The notes beneath the pieces are model-generated. The model did no database searches, was not told where the DNA came from, and saw only the letters and a program-made list of their open reading frames with translations. This document shows positions 9,022 through 20,910 of a stretch of DNA of 64,000 bases, in pieces. Position 1 is the stretch's first letter. Every line of letters begins with the position of its first letter. The stretch is from NCBI GenBank assembly GCA_958510875.1, contig OY294068.1, positions 85,227,043 to 85,291,042 on the forward strand, written 5' to 3'. Made by a program: the position numbers and the translations under genes. The stretch comes from Endomychus coccineus (lineage: Eukaryota; Arthropoda; Insecta; Coleoptera; Endomychidae).

Positions 9022-12015
9022 ATGTGTGATACAGGATCAGAACTATCTTTAATAAGGGAAGAACTATTGTCTGAAATAAAATTAACAAATCAATTGAAAA
9101 TACCAAAAGTAGAATTAGTAAATATTAGTGGAAAGAAAATTACTGAAGTATCAAAAATGATTACTGAGCATGTTATAATAGGGAAGTCAAGTCTAGAGAT
9201 GCAATTATTTGTAGTGCCGAATATGAAATTGGATATTGTTATGGGAACTGATGAATTAGAAAAGCATGGAATTATTATAGATTACGAGGAAAAGGAAATA
9301 AAGTTGTTAGATGAAATTATAAAGATAGGGAAAGGGGAAAATGAAAATATTGACAGACCAAATGAAGGTTGCAATATAATAAATGCGGTCGAAAGAAAAG
9401 ACTCAAGCAGAAATTTAAATGAAATAATCTCGCAGATGAAAATATCCGAGAAATATAGGGGAATAATATCAGAAATAATTTCACAACATAAAGGTTTAAT
9501 AATTGATGAAACTCGTATAGCTAGTAATTATATTCATAAATTCCAAGTCAAAGAAATTGAAAATTTTAAATTCAAGAACTATCCAATCCCATACAAGTAC
9601 ATAGAAGATGTTAGGAAAAAAATCGGTGAAATGCTAGAACAAGACATAATAGAAAGAAGTAAAACAAAATATATAAACCCTATTGTTATAGCAAAAAAGT
9701 CAAATGGTGATATTAGGTTATGTTTAGATGCTCGAACATTGAATAGATTGTCAGTACCACAATATGAAGCTCCTAAAAATATAGAGTCAATTTTTGGTAG
9801 AATAATAAAGGCACAAATTTTTAGTAAAGTTGATTTAAGACATAGTTTCTGGTTGATTCCTTTACATGAAAGTTGTAGAGATTACACTGGTTTTATGATA
9901 GATGGAGAAGTGTATCGTTTTAAAGTTACGCCTTTTGGTATTCAAAGTGCATGCAGTGCGTTAGTTAGAAGTATGAATCAAATATTAAATAAATTTGAAA
10001 TTTTTGTAGTTCATTATATCGATGACATATTAATATTTTCTAGAACAGTAGAAGAACATAAAGATCACATAAAATTAGTTTTGAACGAATTAGATATAGC
10101 AGGTTTAAAAATAAATATTGAGAAATGTGAATTCTATAAAACAGAAATTAAATTTTTGGGTTATAAATTAACGAGGGAAGGTTTAGAAATGGATGAAGAT
10201 AGATTAGATGTAATTAAAAATTTCAAAAGACCCACCAATCTTAAAACTTTGAGGGGATTCTTAGGTCTAATAAATTATTTCAAAAGGCTCATTCCTGATT
10301 TAAGTCAGAAGGAGATTCCATTAGTAGAATTACTTAAGAAAGGGGTAAAATGGAAATGGGATAATGAAAGACACGAAGCTTTCCAAAATTTAAAAGATAT
10401 TTTCATTAAAAAATTAAAAGTCTATCATGCACAATATGACAAACCTTTCATATTAAGAACAGATGCTTCTAAACAAAGATTCAGTGGTGTTTTATTACAA
10501 AAACAAAATAATGAAGAAGTGCCCATAAGTTTTGTGTCAAGAATGACAAAAGTTCATGAAAAAAATTACAGCGTTACTGAATTAGAATTAGCAAGTATAG
10601 TTTTTTGTGTAAAGAAATTAAGATTTTATTTGTTAGGGAATAAAGTAAGGGTAGAAACTGATCATAGTGCATTAACAAGTATATTTAAAAACAAATTTGT
10701 AAACAGTAGGATTCAAAGATGGATTTTGTTATTGCAGGAATATGATTTTGAAATAAAACATATTCCAGGAAAATTAAATATAATAGCTGATACTTTAACA
10801 AGAGAAGAGGGGAATTTAAAAATTGATAAAAGGAAATATAAAGTAGGAGCAAATATTTTATTAGAAGTAAGGGGTTTATTTTCATTAGAGAGCATTAAAA
10901 ACAATCAAAGTACTTTATCAGAGAAGGATAAAAAGAAATGTAAAATCAAAGAGGGAGTTTATTTACAAGATATAGGTAGGAAAGAATTATACAGAATAAA
11001 TCAAGACCTAACTTTAAAAATTTTAAATCATTTACATAGTGAATTCAATCACATAGGAGCAAGGAAAATGTGGCTCATATTCAGAGAAAATTATATAGGT
11101 AAAGGAGATTACCAAATTGCAAAAGAAATCACAAAGAAATGTGACATATGTCAAAGAGCAAAGCCTAAAAATATAATTAACCACAATTTAGCAAAGAGTA
11201 TTATAGTAAAGGAATGTTTAGAAATAGTAGCAATAGATTTTTTAAGTGAGTTAATAGTAACAGAAAAAGGAAATAGACATATTTTGGTTGTAGTAGATTT
11301 ATTTTCTAAATATATAAAATTATATGCTTGCAAAACGACAAAAAGTAGAGAAGTAATGCATAAGTTAGAAAACTATTTTGAAGAAATTGGTAGGCCAAGA
11401 AAGTTAATTACAGATAACGCAACATATTTCAAAAACATACGTTTCAAGTATTTTTGCAAAAGGAATTTGATTTTTCATCAATTAACAAGCATCAGACATC
11501 CTCAATCCAATCCATCAGAGCGATATATACAGGAAGTAATAAAATATCTGAGAATATCTTGTGAGGGTAAACATCGTCAATGGGATGAATCAATATCCAG
11601 AGTAGGAAAATGTTTAAATCATTGTCCAAATACTACAACAGAGAAAACACCTGTATTAATAATGAAAGGCGAAGAACCAGATAGAAAATGGTTAGATGAA
11701 AATTCAGTAGAGCAAAATGAAATTTTGAAAGATATCAGTAATAGGTTAGAAAGAAATGCAAGAAAATATATGAATAGGGAAATGAGAAAAAGAGGAAGGT
11801 TAATTAAATTTGAAATAGGTGAATTAGTAATAGTAAGAGCAATGAGAGTAACTAATAATAAAAAGAATATATGTGGAAAATTATGTTTTGCTTTTGAAGG
11901 TCCATATGTAGTTATGAATGAAAATGCTGAAAATAGTTATGAATTAATGAATCCTGAAAACGGAAAGATAAGGGGAATATTTAATATTGATCAAATATAC
12001 AAGTATAATTATTAA
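9022..12015 (+). CDS. pol: Pol polyprotein (protease, RT, RNase H, integrase) of the Gypsy element
   Basis: 997 residues from the first ATG; the frame is open upstream to 8863, so translation probably enters by frameshift. Visible domains are: aspartic protease with CDTGSELSLI at residues 2-11; reverse transcriptase with LCLDARTLNRLS and the YIDD catalytic box near residue 332; RNase H with LRTDASKQRFSGVLL near 480 and DHSALTSIF; integrase with an HHCC finger (HSEFNHIGARKMW to CDICQRAK, about 668-715) and D,D,E residues in AIDFL (about 739), TDNATYF (about 797) and NPSERYIQE (about 832). A C-terminal basic and aromatic part ends GIFNIDQIYKYNY. No inactivating lesion was found. Length is usual for Gypsy pol without env. 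Confidence 0.95.
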   Translation: MCDTGSELSLIREELLSEIKLTNQLKIPKVELVNISGKKITEVSKMITEHVIIGKSSLEMQLFVVPNMKLDIVMGTDELEKHGIIIDYEEKEIKLLDEIIKIGKGENENIDRPNEGCNIINAVERKDSSRNLNEIISQMKISEKYRGIISEIISQHKGLIIDETRIASNYIHKFQVKEIENFKFKNYPIPYKYIEDVRKKIGEMLEQDIIERSKTKYINPIVIAKKSNGDIRLCLDARTLNRLSVPQYEAPKNIESIFGRIIKAQIFSKVDLRHSFWLIPLHESCRDYTGFMIDGEVYRFKVTPFGIQSACSALVRSMNQILNKFEIFVVHYIDDILIFSRTVEEHKDHIKLVLNELDIAGLKINIEKCEFYKTEIKFLGYKLTREGLEMDEDRLDVIKNFKRPTNLKTLRGFLGLINYFKRLIPDLSQKEIPLVELLKKGVKWKWDNERHEAFQNLKDIFIKKLKVYHAQYDKPFILRTDASKQRFSGVLLQKQNNEEVPISFVSRMTKVHEKNYSVTELELASIVFCVKKLRFYLLGNKVRVETDHSALTSIFKNKFVNSRIQRWILLLQEYDFEIKHIPGKLNIIADTLTREEGNLKIDKRKYKVGANILLEVRGLFSLESIKNNQSTLSEKDKKKCKIKEGVYLQDIGRKELYRINQDLTLKILNHLHSEFNHIGARKMWLIFRENYIGKGDYQIAKEITKKCDICQRAKPKNIINHNLAKSIIVKECLEIVAIDFLSELIVTEKGNRHILVVVDLFSKYIKLYACKTTKSREVMHKLENYFEEIGRPRKLITDNATYFKNIRFKYFCKRNLIFHQLTSIRHPQSNPSERYIQEVIKYLRISCEGKHRQWDESISRVGKCLNHCPNTTTEKTPVLIMKGEEPDRKWLDENSVEQNEILKDISNRLERNARKYMNREMRKRGRLIKFEIGELVIVRAMRVTNNKKNICGKLCFAFEGPYVVMNENAENSYELMNPENGKIRGIFNIDQIYKYNY

Positions 12016-12090
12016 TAAATTTAGTTCATGAAAATAAAATCAAAAGATAAATAAATTTTAAATATTAATGTGATTAATATGTTAAAATTG

Positions 12091-12104
12091 ATTTAGGGGA
12101 ATTT
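12091..12104 (+). promoter_or_regulatory. Weak polypurine tract before the 3' LTR
   Basis: TTAGGGGAATT abuts the 3' LTR at the place where plus-strand priming would occur. The purine run is short (AGGGGAA). Confidence 0.4.
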
Positions 12105-13664
12105 GTTATGATTTCATTTCATAGACAATAAAAAATTTAAAAATAATAACTTACCGAACTATGAAAATAAGAAAAGATCAAATAAAAAATATTTTATGGA
12201 ATTAAAAACAATAATAAAAGCTAAATAATAGTTAGGATATTAATATTAACAATGTAAAACATAATAAACAACGATGTAATAGTATAAGATGTGATAAACA
12301 AGAACTTCAGTGAAAGTGAAGAAACGTTCAGTGTAACGAAATCATAAATCATAAGTAAAATGATTACAAAACTATCATGAGATAGTACAAAACATTGAAT
12401 AATGTTATAGATGTAAGTTAGGATTAGTAAATTTGAGTTATGTAATGTTAAAAGAATGTTATTGATATAATATGGTATGTATTAGATTTAAGAATAAGTA
12501 ACTGTCAAGAAAACCATAAATATGGGAATAATCATATTAATAATAACCCAATCATAGGTTATATTATACCAAAGTGTGGGGAAAAATGTGGGCAATATTA
12601 ATTTAAAAAGAAGGAATCACTAACAATTAAAATAAGTTGAAAATCTCAAATAATTCAAAAAGTAAAGAATACTAAATTCTGATTGGTCAATAGGAATTTC
12701 CAATGTCAATCTGGTAACAATGAAGACTTGTGTCAGTTTTACAACAATTAACTTGGCATCCTTGATTTGAAAAGCAATCATCTCATAGGTTGTTTATGAC
12801 ATAAAGTTGCGTCGGTTTTGGAGGCCTATAAAAACGAATCTGGAAGTAAATAAGTTCAGTTTGCCATTACATCTGTAGACTGAAAGTACTCCTGCAACTC
12901 ACCAAAATTTCATAACCTATAAAAAACCAGTGAACGAAAGTGTTCCAAACTTCGATAGGTTCAAAGAAACCAAAGTTAATAAGTTTTATATAAAGTCAAC
13001 GATTATCCAAGTATCTGAATCCAGTAAAAAGGCTGTAATAACCTTCAATTAAGAAGAAGTCTCCAACGATTGCCAATCATCAATAATTTCAATAAATCAT
13101 CGAAAAGTTTCATGTTTTATCTAAAAGGATAAAACAAAGTATTATCAACAGTTCCTGATTCTCAAGAAGAAGTAATCCAAATTAGTTACCTGTGATTATT
13201 GTGAAAAAGCATAGTATTGTGTAAAAGTGAATCATCAACGAAATTATAAAGGAATTAAATTGAAAATTGCCAACATAGTTAAACACACTTTTGGATATAA
13301 ACTAAAAGTAAGTTTGTTTATTATATTTCCATTGTAGTGTTATTTGTAAATCTGAAAGAAAGATTGTCGTTTGTAATTTTGTAAACAACTATTAATATTG
13401 AATAGTTTTGAGGTTAAAGCTAGTTCTATGCTTAGAACATAAAACTAAATTGTAAATTTGAAACCCTGAGATAATTAGAGTCATAGAGATTTAAATATAG
13501 AAATTTTTTAACATTCAAAGAATATTGTGTTTAATTCCATAAAATAAAAATATATAAAAAGAAAAGGATCATTATTATTCAAAATAAACTAAATAAAAAA
13601 GCTAGCCGGAAGAATAAATTATAATTATTAAATAAATAAAAACTCAGTAAGAGTTTTCTTAATA
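12105..13664 (+). repeat. 3' LTR of the Gypsy element
   Basis: 1560 bp. By eye it is identical to the 5' LTR except for an apparent single-base deletion within about 20 bases of its start. It ends TTCTTAATA and is followed by GTAT and a short TA tract that leads into a PLE tail. Confidence 0.9.
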
Positions 13665-13736
13665 GTATATATATATTTGTATGTTTTCTTGGTATATTGG
13701 TTCGTATATATACTGATAATGAAATAAAAATTCTGT

Positions 13737-13764
13737 TTTGACGTTTCGACAATGTTTATTGCCT
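13737..13764 (-). ncRNA. Hammerhead-ribozyme-like core in PLE tail (copy A)
   Basis: Minus-strand reading: TTGATAA, stem II GGCAA/TTGTC with a 6-nt loop, then GAAA and CGTC. Layout matches a hammerhead core, but the consensus CUGAUGA is UUGAUAA here, so C3 and G8 are changed. Probably a degenerate or inactive form. Confidence 0.45.
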
Positions 13765-14016
13765 TTATCAAAATTGTTAATTGAATTAGTGTTTCCATGT
13801 AATTTAGAAAAGAATAGATGATTTCGATTAATGAAATGCGTCTGCAGCCGACTTGTGTTTTAAGATCCAATTAAAACTGCAGAAAACATTGGATCGGTTG
13901 TGTGTGAAAGAGTAATATATGGCTAACTGCAATTTGAAATAGATTGAATTTGATTAAATACAAGACATTCCAATATTGTACAATCGTAAATATCTATGAA
14001 TTATTGTATGACTTAG

Positions 14017-14784
14017 TTATTCTATGATAAGCATTTCAGATCTATCATAACTATTCAAATTTAAGATAATTCTATGGAATTTAACCTCAAAATTGTTACT
14101 CAATAGTGTCATAGTTAAATAATACTTCATCTTTTTTAGGTTGAATTTTAAATAGACAAATGGAAAGTGGCACTTCAAATTAATAAAATTTTGCTTAGTT
14201 TGAATTAGATTATTGTACAGTTTCGAAAGATTGGAATCTATTTTGTCATTTACACAATTGTTCTTTTTAATTTGAATAGATTCTAATATCAAACGTTTGT
14301 TGTCGTTTGTTTCAATATTTAAAATTTTTGTACTGTTGTAGTCGAAAGTATGGTTAGTGTCTTTCACATGTTTATTGAGCGCAGTTGATGAATTTTTGGT
14401 ATATTTGTGGCCATTTAATCTTTTTTCGAGGTATTGTGAAGATTGGCCAATATATACCTTTTCGCAATCTTTGCAAGGGATGGAATAAACAGTATGGGTT
14501 ATTTTTTTGAAAGGTACGCTGCTTTTTAATTTTGTAAAGAGACTTTTCTGATTTAAATAACTCTTATGCCATATATGTAGGTCATAAGGTTTCACTATAT
14601 TACAAATTTTCTCTGAAAGTCCACCAATATATTGTAGTGATATGTAATGCCTATCATTAGTTTTCTCATTATTGGTATTGATTTCACCAAATGAGTTATA
14701 AAATTTATGAATTTTGTCTTTAGTTATCGAATTTACTAAATCAATGGGATAACCATTTCTTATTAAAGTTTCTTCGCCAATCAA
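14017..14784 (-). pseudogene. PLE ORF fragment with GIY-YIG endonuclease domain (copy A)
   Basis: 255 residues. The GIY-YIG region reads VYSIPCKDCEKVYIGQSSQY, with the paired Cys, Tyr, Ile and Gly typical of PLE endonucleases, then LEKRLNGHKY. The RT domain is absent. The normal stop after NNLIQT is lost here, so the frame runs on into what is 3' UTR in other copies. In intact PLEs this nuclease makes the target nick for reverse transcription. Confidence 0.8.
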
Positions 14785-17095
14785 AAAAATAGGAAAATAT
14801 ACTTATTACGACTAAAAAGAATAATACCAAAATTTTTAAAAATCAATGATAATCACATCATTTTCAATAGTGAGTACTTAGATAATACTTATCTTCAATT
14901 CAAAGAAACGTTTCAATTAAAATTATTAAACCTCTTAATATCTGACACTTGTAAAAATGTAAAACAAACTGAAAATAACATAAGCAGAACCAAATCTACA
15001 ATAAAAAATATCCTACTTACCCAAATCTACAATACGTATTTAGAATTAGAAACTCAAAAATTTGAAAAAAACTTTAATAAAATTAAGCATAGAAATATTG
15101 AGAAAATAAATAAATTAAATAACAATAACAAAAGAGATCTCATAGTTGATAATAATTGGCTAATGAATTTATCTCAAACAAATGTTCCAAAAAATGTTAT
15201 AGACACTTTAGCTCTCGGTGAGAAATTTAGTAATACTCTATATAACGAAAGACAAATACCTAACATAATTTCTTCACTTGAAACTGAAATTGCTAAAAAA
15301 CCTACTCAAATAGCAAATGAAATAAGATCAAAATGTATAAACACAATAACTAATTTCAAACAAACAGTTAAAAATAATAAATTTAATAATAAAAATAACA
15401 AATCAATCAAAAATTTCAAAGAAACCAAACAATTCATCAAATCTAACCCACAAATCACTATCTTAAAAGCAGATAAAGATAATAAAACTGTTATCATGGA
15501 CACAAATGAATATGAGGATAAAATGTCTACAATGTTGAATGATCCTGAAGTATATAAGAAACTGAATAACAACCCAACTAATATTTACCAAACTAAAAAT
15601 AATAACTTAGTAAAAAAATGGTTTGAAAAGAAATATATTTCAAAATACATTCATAGACAATTAACGATACATAATGCTCATCCTCCAAAAATATATGGTT
15701 TACCCAAAATTCATAAACCTAATATACCGATGCGACCTGTAGTATGCAGCATTCAATCACCTTTTTATGAAATGGCTAAATACTTATCCAACATACTAAA
15801 AAACATAGCTTACAAAAATGAGTTTTACATCAAAGATTCTTGGGATTTCAAGGAATTCATTAACAAAATTACGATACCTAAAAACTATATCTTAGTATCA
15901 CTAGATGTCACATCTTTATATACACATATCCCTTCAGAATTAGCTAAACAAATAATTCAAAATAAATGAGATGAAATAAAACTATGTACAAATTTACCTA
16001 TGAATGAGTTCTTAACAGCTATAGAATATACATTCACTGCTAATTTTTTACAATATAAAGATGATTGTTATAAACAATTAGATGGTTGTGCAATGGGCTC
16101 TCCAATATCAAGTATCATAGCCCAAATAGTAATGGAATTGCTTGAAGAAAAAGTAGTATCTCAACTAGATTATAATATAGCCTTCTTCAAAAGATATGTT
16201 GATGATTGTATTGCTGCAATCCCTGAAAACAAATGTAATGAATTTTTGAATTCTTTCAATTCCTTTCACCATAAATTACAATTCACGATTGAATTAGAAA
16301 ATCATAATGAAATAAATTTTTTAGATTTAACTTTAGTAAGGAAATCAAATGATAACAAAATTCTAACAAAATGGTATACCAAACCTACTTGGTCAGGAAG
16401 GTATACTAATTTCAATTCTAATATACCTAAAAAATATAAGAAAAATGTTATTATAAATCTAATAGATAGAGCTATTCGACTAAGTTCTCCTGAACTGAGA
16501 ACTATATCTATTACAAAAACAAAAGAATTTTTAATAAGAAATGGTTATCCCATTGATTTAGTAAATTCGATAACTAAAGACAAAATTCATAAATTTTATA
16601 ACTCATTTGGTGAAATCAATACCAATAATGAGAAAACTAATGATAGGCATTACATATCACCACCATATATTGGTGGACTTTCAGAGAAAATTTGTAATAT
16701 AGTGAAACCTTATGACCTACATATATGTCATAAGAGTTATTTAAATCAGAAAAGTCTCTTTACAAAATAAAAAAGCAGCGTACCTTTCAAAAAAATAACC
16801 CATACTGTTTATTCCATCCCTTGCAAAGATTGCGAAAAGGTATATATTGGCCAATCTTCACAATACCTCGAAAAAAGATTAAATGGCCACAAATATACCA
16901 AAAATTCATCAACTGCGCTCAATAAACATGTGAAAGACTAACCATACTTTCGACTACAACAATACAAAAATTTTAAATTTCGAAACAAACGACAACAAAC
17001 GTTTGATATTAGAATCTATTCAAATTAAAAAGAACAATTGTGTAAATGACAAAATAGATTCCAATCTTTCGAAACTGTACAATAATCTAATTCAA
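14785..17095 (+). pseudogene. PLE polyprotein: Penelope-type RT plus GIY-YIG endonuclease (copy B)
   Basis: The frame is open from the junction with no clear ATG at the start. RT motifs in order are LPKIHKPNIPMRPVVCS (about 15695-15745), SLDVTSLYTHIP (RT A box, Asp catalytic), CAMGSPISSIIAQIVME and FFKRYVDDCIAAIP (YVDD catalytic box), followed by GIY-YIG IPCKDCEKVYIGQSS. Three lesions are present: TGA at 15967-15969 where copy F has TGG; TAA at 16768-16770 where other copies have TTA; and a 2-base deletion after 16938. Length without lesions, about 770 residues, is near the PLE norm. The PLE protein reverse-transcribes at a nick made by its own GIY-YIG domain. Confidence 0.9.
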
Positions 17096-17524
17096 ACTTA
17101 CCAAAATTTTATTAATTTGAAGTGCCACTTTCCATTTGTCTATTTAAAATTCAACCTAAAAGAGATGAAGTATTATTGAACTATGACACTATAGAGTAAC
17201 AATTTTGAGGTTAAATTCCATAGAATTATCTTAAACTAGAATAGTTGTGATAGATCTGAAATGCTTATCATAGAATAACTAATTCATACAATAATTCATA
17301 GATAATTTATAATTGTACAATATTGGAATGTCTTGTATTTAGTCAAATTCAATCTATTTCAAATTGTAGTTAGCCATACATTACTCTTTCACACACAACC
17401 GATCCAATGTTTTCTGCAGTTTTAATTGGATCTTAAAACACAAGTCGGCTGCAGACGCATTTCATTAATCGAAATCATCTATTCTTTTCTAAATTACATG
17501 GGAACACTAATTCAATTAACAATT

Positions 17525-17552
17525 TTGATAAAGGCAATAAACATTGTCGAAA
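17525..17552 (+). ncRNA. Hammerhead-like core in PLE tail (copy B)
   Basis: TTGATAA, GGCAA/TTGTC stem with loop TAAACA, then GAAA CGTC. The same motif recurs at equivalent positions in all PLE tails in the window. PLE terminal repeats are known to carry hammerhead ribozymes; this family has lost two consensus core bases. Confidence 0.5.
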
Positions 17553-17615
17553 CGTCAAAACAGAATTTTTATTTCATTATCAGTATATATACGAACCAAT
17601 ATACCAAGAAAACAT

Positions 17616-17619
<4 letters not shown>

Positions 17620-17680
<61 letters not shown>
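17620..17680. repeat. (TA)n tract
   Basis: About 30 TA units between PLE copy B and the tRNA-bearing palindrome. Confidence 0.95.
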
Positions 17681-17681
<1 letters not shown>

Positions 17682-17943
17682 CTTAAGAGATATAGAATTA
17701 AATTTTCTGAATTATGAAGATAACTTAGATAATTTAACATAGGATTATAAAGATGAATAAACGTAAAAGATTGAACCATAGGCGGGATTCGAACCCACAT
17801 TTCTGGATTTCTAGTCCAGGGTGTTTACCAATTACACCACTTCGGTCCTGTAATCTTTTACGTTTATTCATCTTTATAATCCTATGTTAAATTATCTAAG
17901 TTATCTTCATAATTCAGAAAATTTAATTCTATATCTCTTAAGT
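17681..17943. repeat. Palindrome with a tRNA-like sequence in its loop
   Basis: Arms of about 92 bp (17681-17772 and 17852-17943) are exact inverted copies by eye. The 79-bp centre is a complete tRNA-like sequence. (TA)n tracts flank the unit on both sides. The arm sequence recurs in single orientation next to the tRNA-like sequences at 41.8-43.1 kb, so one arm is the original unit and the other an inverted duplicate. Confidence 0.85.
17774..17846 (-). tRNA. tRNA-like sequence, loop anticodon AGA, repeat-embedded
   Basis: A 73-nt cloverleaf fits: acceptor ACCGAAG/CTATGGT with one mismatch, D stem GTGT/ACAC, anticodon stem CTGGA/TCCAG with loop CTAGAAA, a 4-nt variable loop, and T arm GTGGG TTCGAAT CCCGC (B box). 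By position the anticodon is AGA (Ser), yet the long variable arm of tRNA-Ser is missing. It occurs in at least four repeat copies here, so it is more likely a tRNA-derived repeat head than a housekeeping tRNA gene. Confidence 0.5.
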
Positions 17944-17987
17944 TACATACACGATAGTGGCCAATTAGGCAAAGAAACTTTAAACTT

Positions 17988-18620
<633 letters not shown>

Positions 18621-19113
18621 TTGAAGTGCCACTTTCCATTGTCTATTTAAAATTCAACCTAAAAAAGATGAAGTATTATTTAACTATGACACTATAGAAT
18701 AACAATTTTGAGGTTAAATTCCATAGAATTATCTTAAACTTGAATAGTTATGATAGAAATACTCATCATAGAGTAACTAATTCATACAATAATTCATAGA
18801 TATTTATAATTGTACAATATTGGAATGTCTTGTATTTAATCAAATTCAATCTATTTCAAATTGTAGTTAGCCATACATTACTCTTTCACACACAACCGAT
18901 CCAATGTTTTCTGCAGTTCTAATTGGATCTTAAAACACAAGTCGGCTGCAGACGCATTTCATTAATCGAAATCATCTATTCTTTTCTAAATTACATGGAA
19001 ACACTAATTTCAATCAACAATTTTGATAAAGGCAATAAACGTTGTCGAAACGTCAAAACAGAATTTTTATTTCATTATCAGTATATATACGAACCAATAT
19101 ACCAAGAAAACAT

Positions 19114-19117
<4 letters not shown>
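18621..19117 (+). mobile_element. PLE copy E, 3' tail only, plus strand
   Basis: Mirror image of copy D: 3' UTR plus terminal tail with hammerhead-like motif at about 19025-19052, followed by (TA)n 19118-19151. D and E form an inverted repeat with almost no spacer. Confidence 0.85.
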
Positions 19118-19151
<34 letters not shown>

Positions 19152-19155
<4 letters not shown>

Positions 19156-20730
19156 TCATTAACAAAATTACAATACCTAAGAACTATATCTTAGTATCAC
19201 TAGATGTCACATCTTTATATACAAATATCCCTTTAGAATTAGCTAAACAAATAATTCAAAATAAATGGGATGAAATAAAACTATATACAAATTATAATAT
19301 AGCCTTCTTCAAAAGATATGTTGATGATTGTATTGCTGCAATCCCTGAAAACAAATGTAATGAATTTTTGAATTCTTTCAATTCCTTTCACCATAAGTTA
19401 CAATTCACGATTGAATTAGAAAATCATAATGAAATAAATTTTTTAGATTTAACTTTAGTAAGGAAATCAAATGATAACAAAATTCTAACAAAATGGTATA
19501 CCAAACCTACTTGGTCAGGAAGGTATACTAATTTCAATTCTAATATACCTAAAAAATATAAGAAAAATGTTATTATAAATCTAATAGATAGAGCTATTCG
19601 ACTAAGTTCTCCTGAACTGAGAACTATATCTATTACAAAAACAAAAGAAACTTTAATAAGAAATGGTTATCCCATTGATTTAGTAAATTCGATAACTAAA
19701 GACAAAATTCATAAATTTTATAACTCATTTGGTGGAATCAATACCAATAATGAGAAAACTAATGATAGGCATTACATATCACTACCATATATCGGTGGAC
19801 TTTCAGAGAAAATTTGTAATATAGTGAAACCTTATGACCTACATATATGTCATAAGAGTTATTTAAATCAGAAAAGTCTCTTTACAAAATTAAAAAGCAG
19901 CGTACCTTTCAAAAAAATAACCCATACTGTTTATTCCATCCCTTCCAAAGATTGCGAAAAGGTATATATTGGCCAATCTTCACAATACCTCGAAAAAAGA
20001 TTAAATGGCCACAAATATACCAAAAATTCATCAACTGCGCTCAATAAACATGTGAAAGACTAACCATACTTTCGACTACAACAATACAAAAATTTTAAAT
20101 ATTGAAACAAACGACAACAAACGTTTGATATTAGAATCTATTCAAATTAAAAAGAACAATTGTGTAAATGACAAAATAGATTCCAATCTTTCGAAACTGT
20201 ACAATAATCTAATTCAAACTTAACAAAATTTTATTAATTTGAAGTGCCACTTTCCATTGTCTATTTAAAATTCAACCTAAAAAAGATGAAGTATTATTTA
20301 ACTATGACACTATAGAGTAACAATTTTGAGGTTAAATTCCATAGAATTATCTTAAACTTGAATAGTTATGATAGAAATACTTATCATAGAGTAACTAATT
20401 CATACAATAATTCATAGATATTTATAATTGTACAATATTGGAATGTCTTGTATTTAATCAAATTCAATCTATTTCAAATTGTAGTTAGCCATACATTACT
20501 CTTTCACACACAACCGATCCAATGTTTTCTGCAGTTTTAATTGGATCTTAAAACACAAGTCGGCTGCAGACGCATTTCATTAATCGAAATCATCTATTCT
20601 TTTCTAAATTACATGGAAACACTAATTCAATTAACAATTTTGATAAAGGCAATAAACATTGTCGAAACGTCAAAACAGAATTTTTATTTCATTATCAGTA
20701 TATATACGAACCAATATACCAAGAAAACAT

Positions 20731-20735
<5 letters not shown>
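19152..20735 (+). mobile_element. PLE copy F with internal RT deletion
   Basis: Starts inside the RT domain directly after (TA)n and runs to the element 3' end, with the hammerhead-like motif at about 20639-20666, then (TA)n 20736-20811. Confidence 0.88.
19155..20063 (+). pseudogene. PLE ORF fragment, RT part deleted (copy F)
   Basis: The frame begins at FINKITIPKNYILVSLDVTSLYTNIP and reads NKWDEIKLYTN, then jumps to YNIAFFKRYVDDC. Relative to copy B about 165 nt are missing in frame, including the AMGSPIS box, so the RT cannot work. The GIY-YIG region has Ser for the second Pro-Cys (IPSKDCEK). The frame ends at a TAA made by the same 2-base loss seen in copy B. Confidence 0.85.

Positions 20736-20811
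<76 letters not shown>
20736..20811. repeat. (TA)n tract at the right edge of PLE cluster 1
   Basis: About 38 TA units ending in ATGTATAAAGG. Confidence 0.95.
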
Positions 20812-20816
<5 letters not shown>

Positions 20817-20910
20817 AAAGGAGGATTTGGGGTCGGAAACATCTATATACATGGTATTCTTTGGGGTCGCTGTAATAGGGTCGTTGGTGAACGAGGCTTA
20901 ATATTATCCT
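20812..20910 (+). repeat. Border repeat with TTTGGGGTCG blocks
   Basis: TGTATAAAGGAGGATTTGGGGTC, TTTGGGGTCGCTGTAATAGGG and GGGTCGTTGG blocks resemble, in inverted orientation, the sequence before PLE cluster 2 at 37985-38104. It is probably an older repeat into which both clusters were inserted. Confidence 0.55.

Larger units (their letters stand above)
5839..13664 (+). mobile_element. Full-length Ty3/Gypsy LTR retrotransposon
   Basis: Two near-identical LTRs (5839-7399 and 12105-13664) bracket intact gag and pol with the domain order protease, reverse transcriptase, RNase H, integrase, which is the Gypsy order. No env-like frame lies between pol and the 3' LTR. Flanking GTAT at 5835-5838 and 13665-13668 is a likely 4-bp target duplication in a TA-rich site. 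LTR identity and open frames indicate a recent, possibly still active insertion. gag and pol need a -1 shift. The lineage within Gypsy is unresolved. Confidence 0.93.
13669..14784 (-). mobile_element. PLE copy A, 5'-truncated, minus strand
   Basis: The 3' half of a Penelope-like element in reverse orientation: GIY-YIG part of the ORF, 3' UTR with a hammerhead-like motif, then a short TA tract. It meets copy B head to head near 14775-14785. Its sequence matches 16535-17615 of copy B in inverted orientation. Confidence 0.88.
14785..17619 (+). mobile_element. PLE copy B, the longest copy
   Basis: Nearly the whole element on the plus strand: ORF from about 14785 to 17095, 3' UTR with the conserved tail, ending GAAAACATACAAATA and passing into (TA)n at 17620. 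The 5' end is at the inverted junction with copy A, so the first residues of the ORF may be missing. Confidence 0.9.

Noticed and set aside
10685..11333. Minus-strand frames opposite pol
   Set aside because: Shadows of an intact pol gene.
12016..12104. Possible env-like gene in the Gypsy element
   Set aside because: Only 89 bp separate the pol stop from the 3' LTR.
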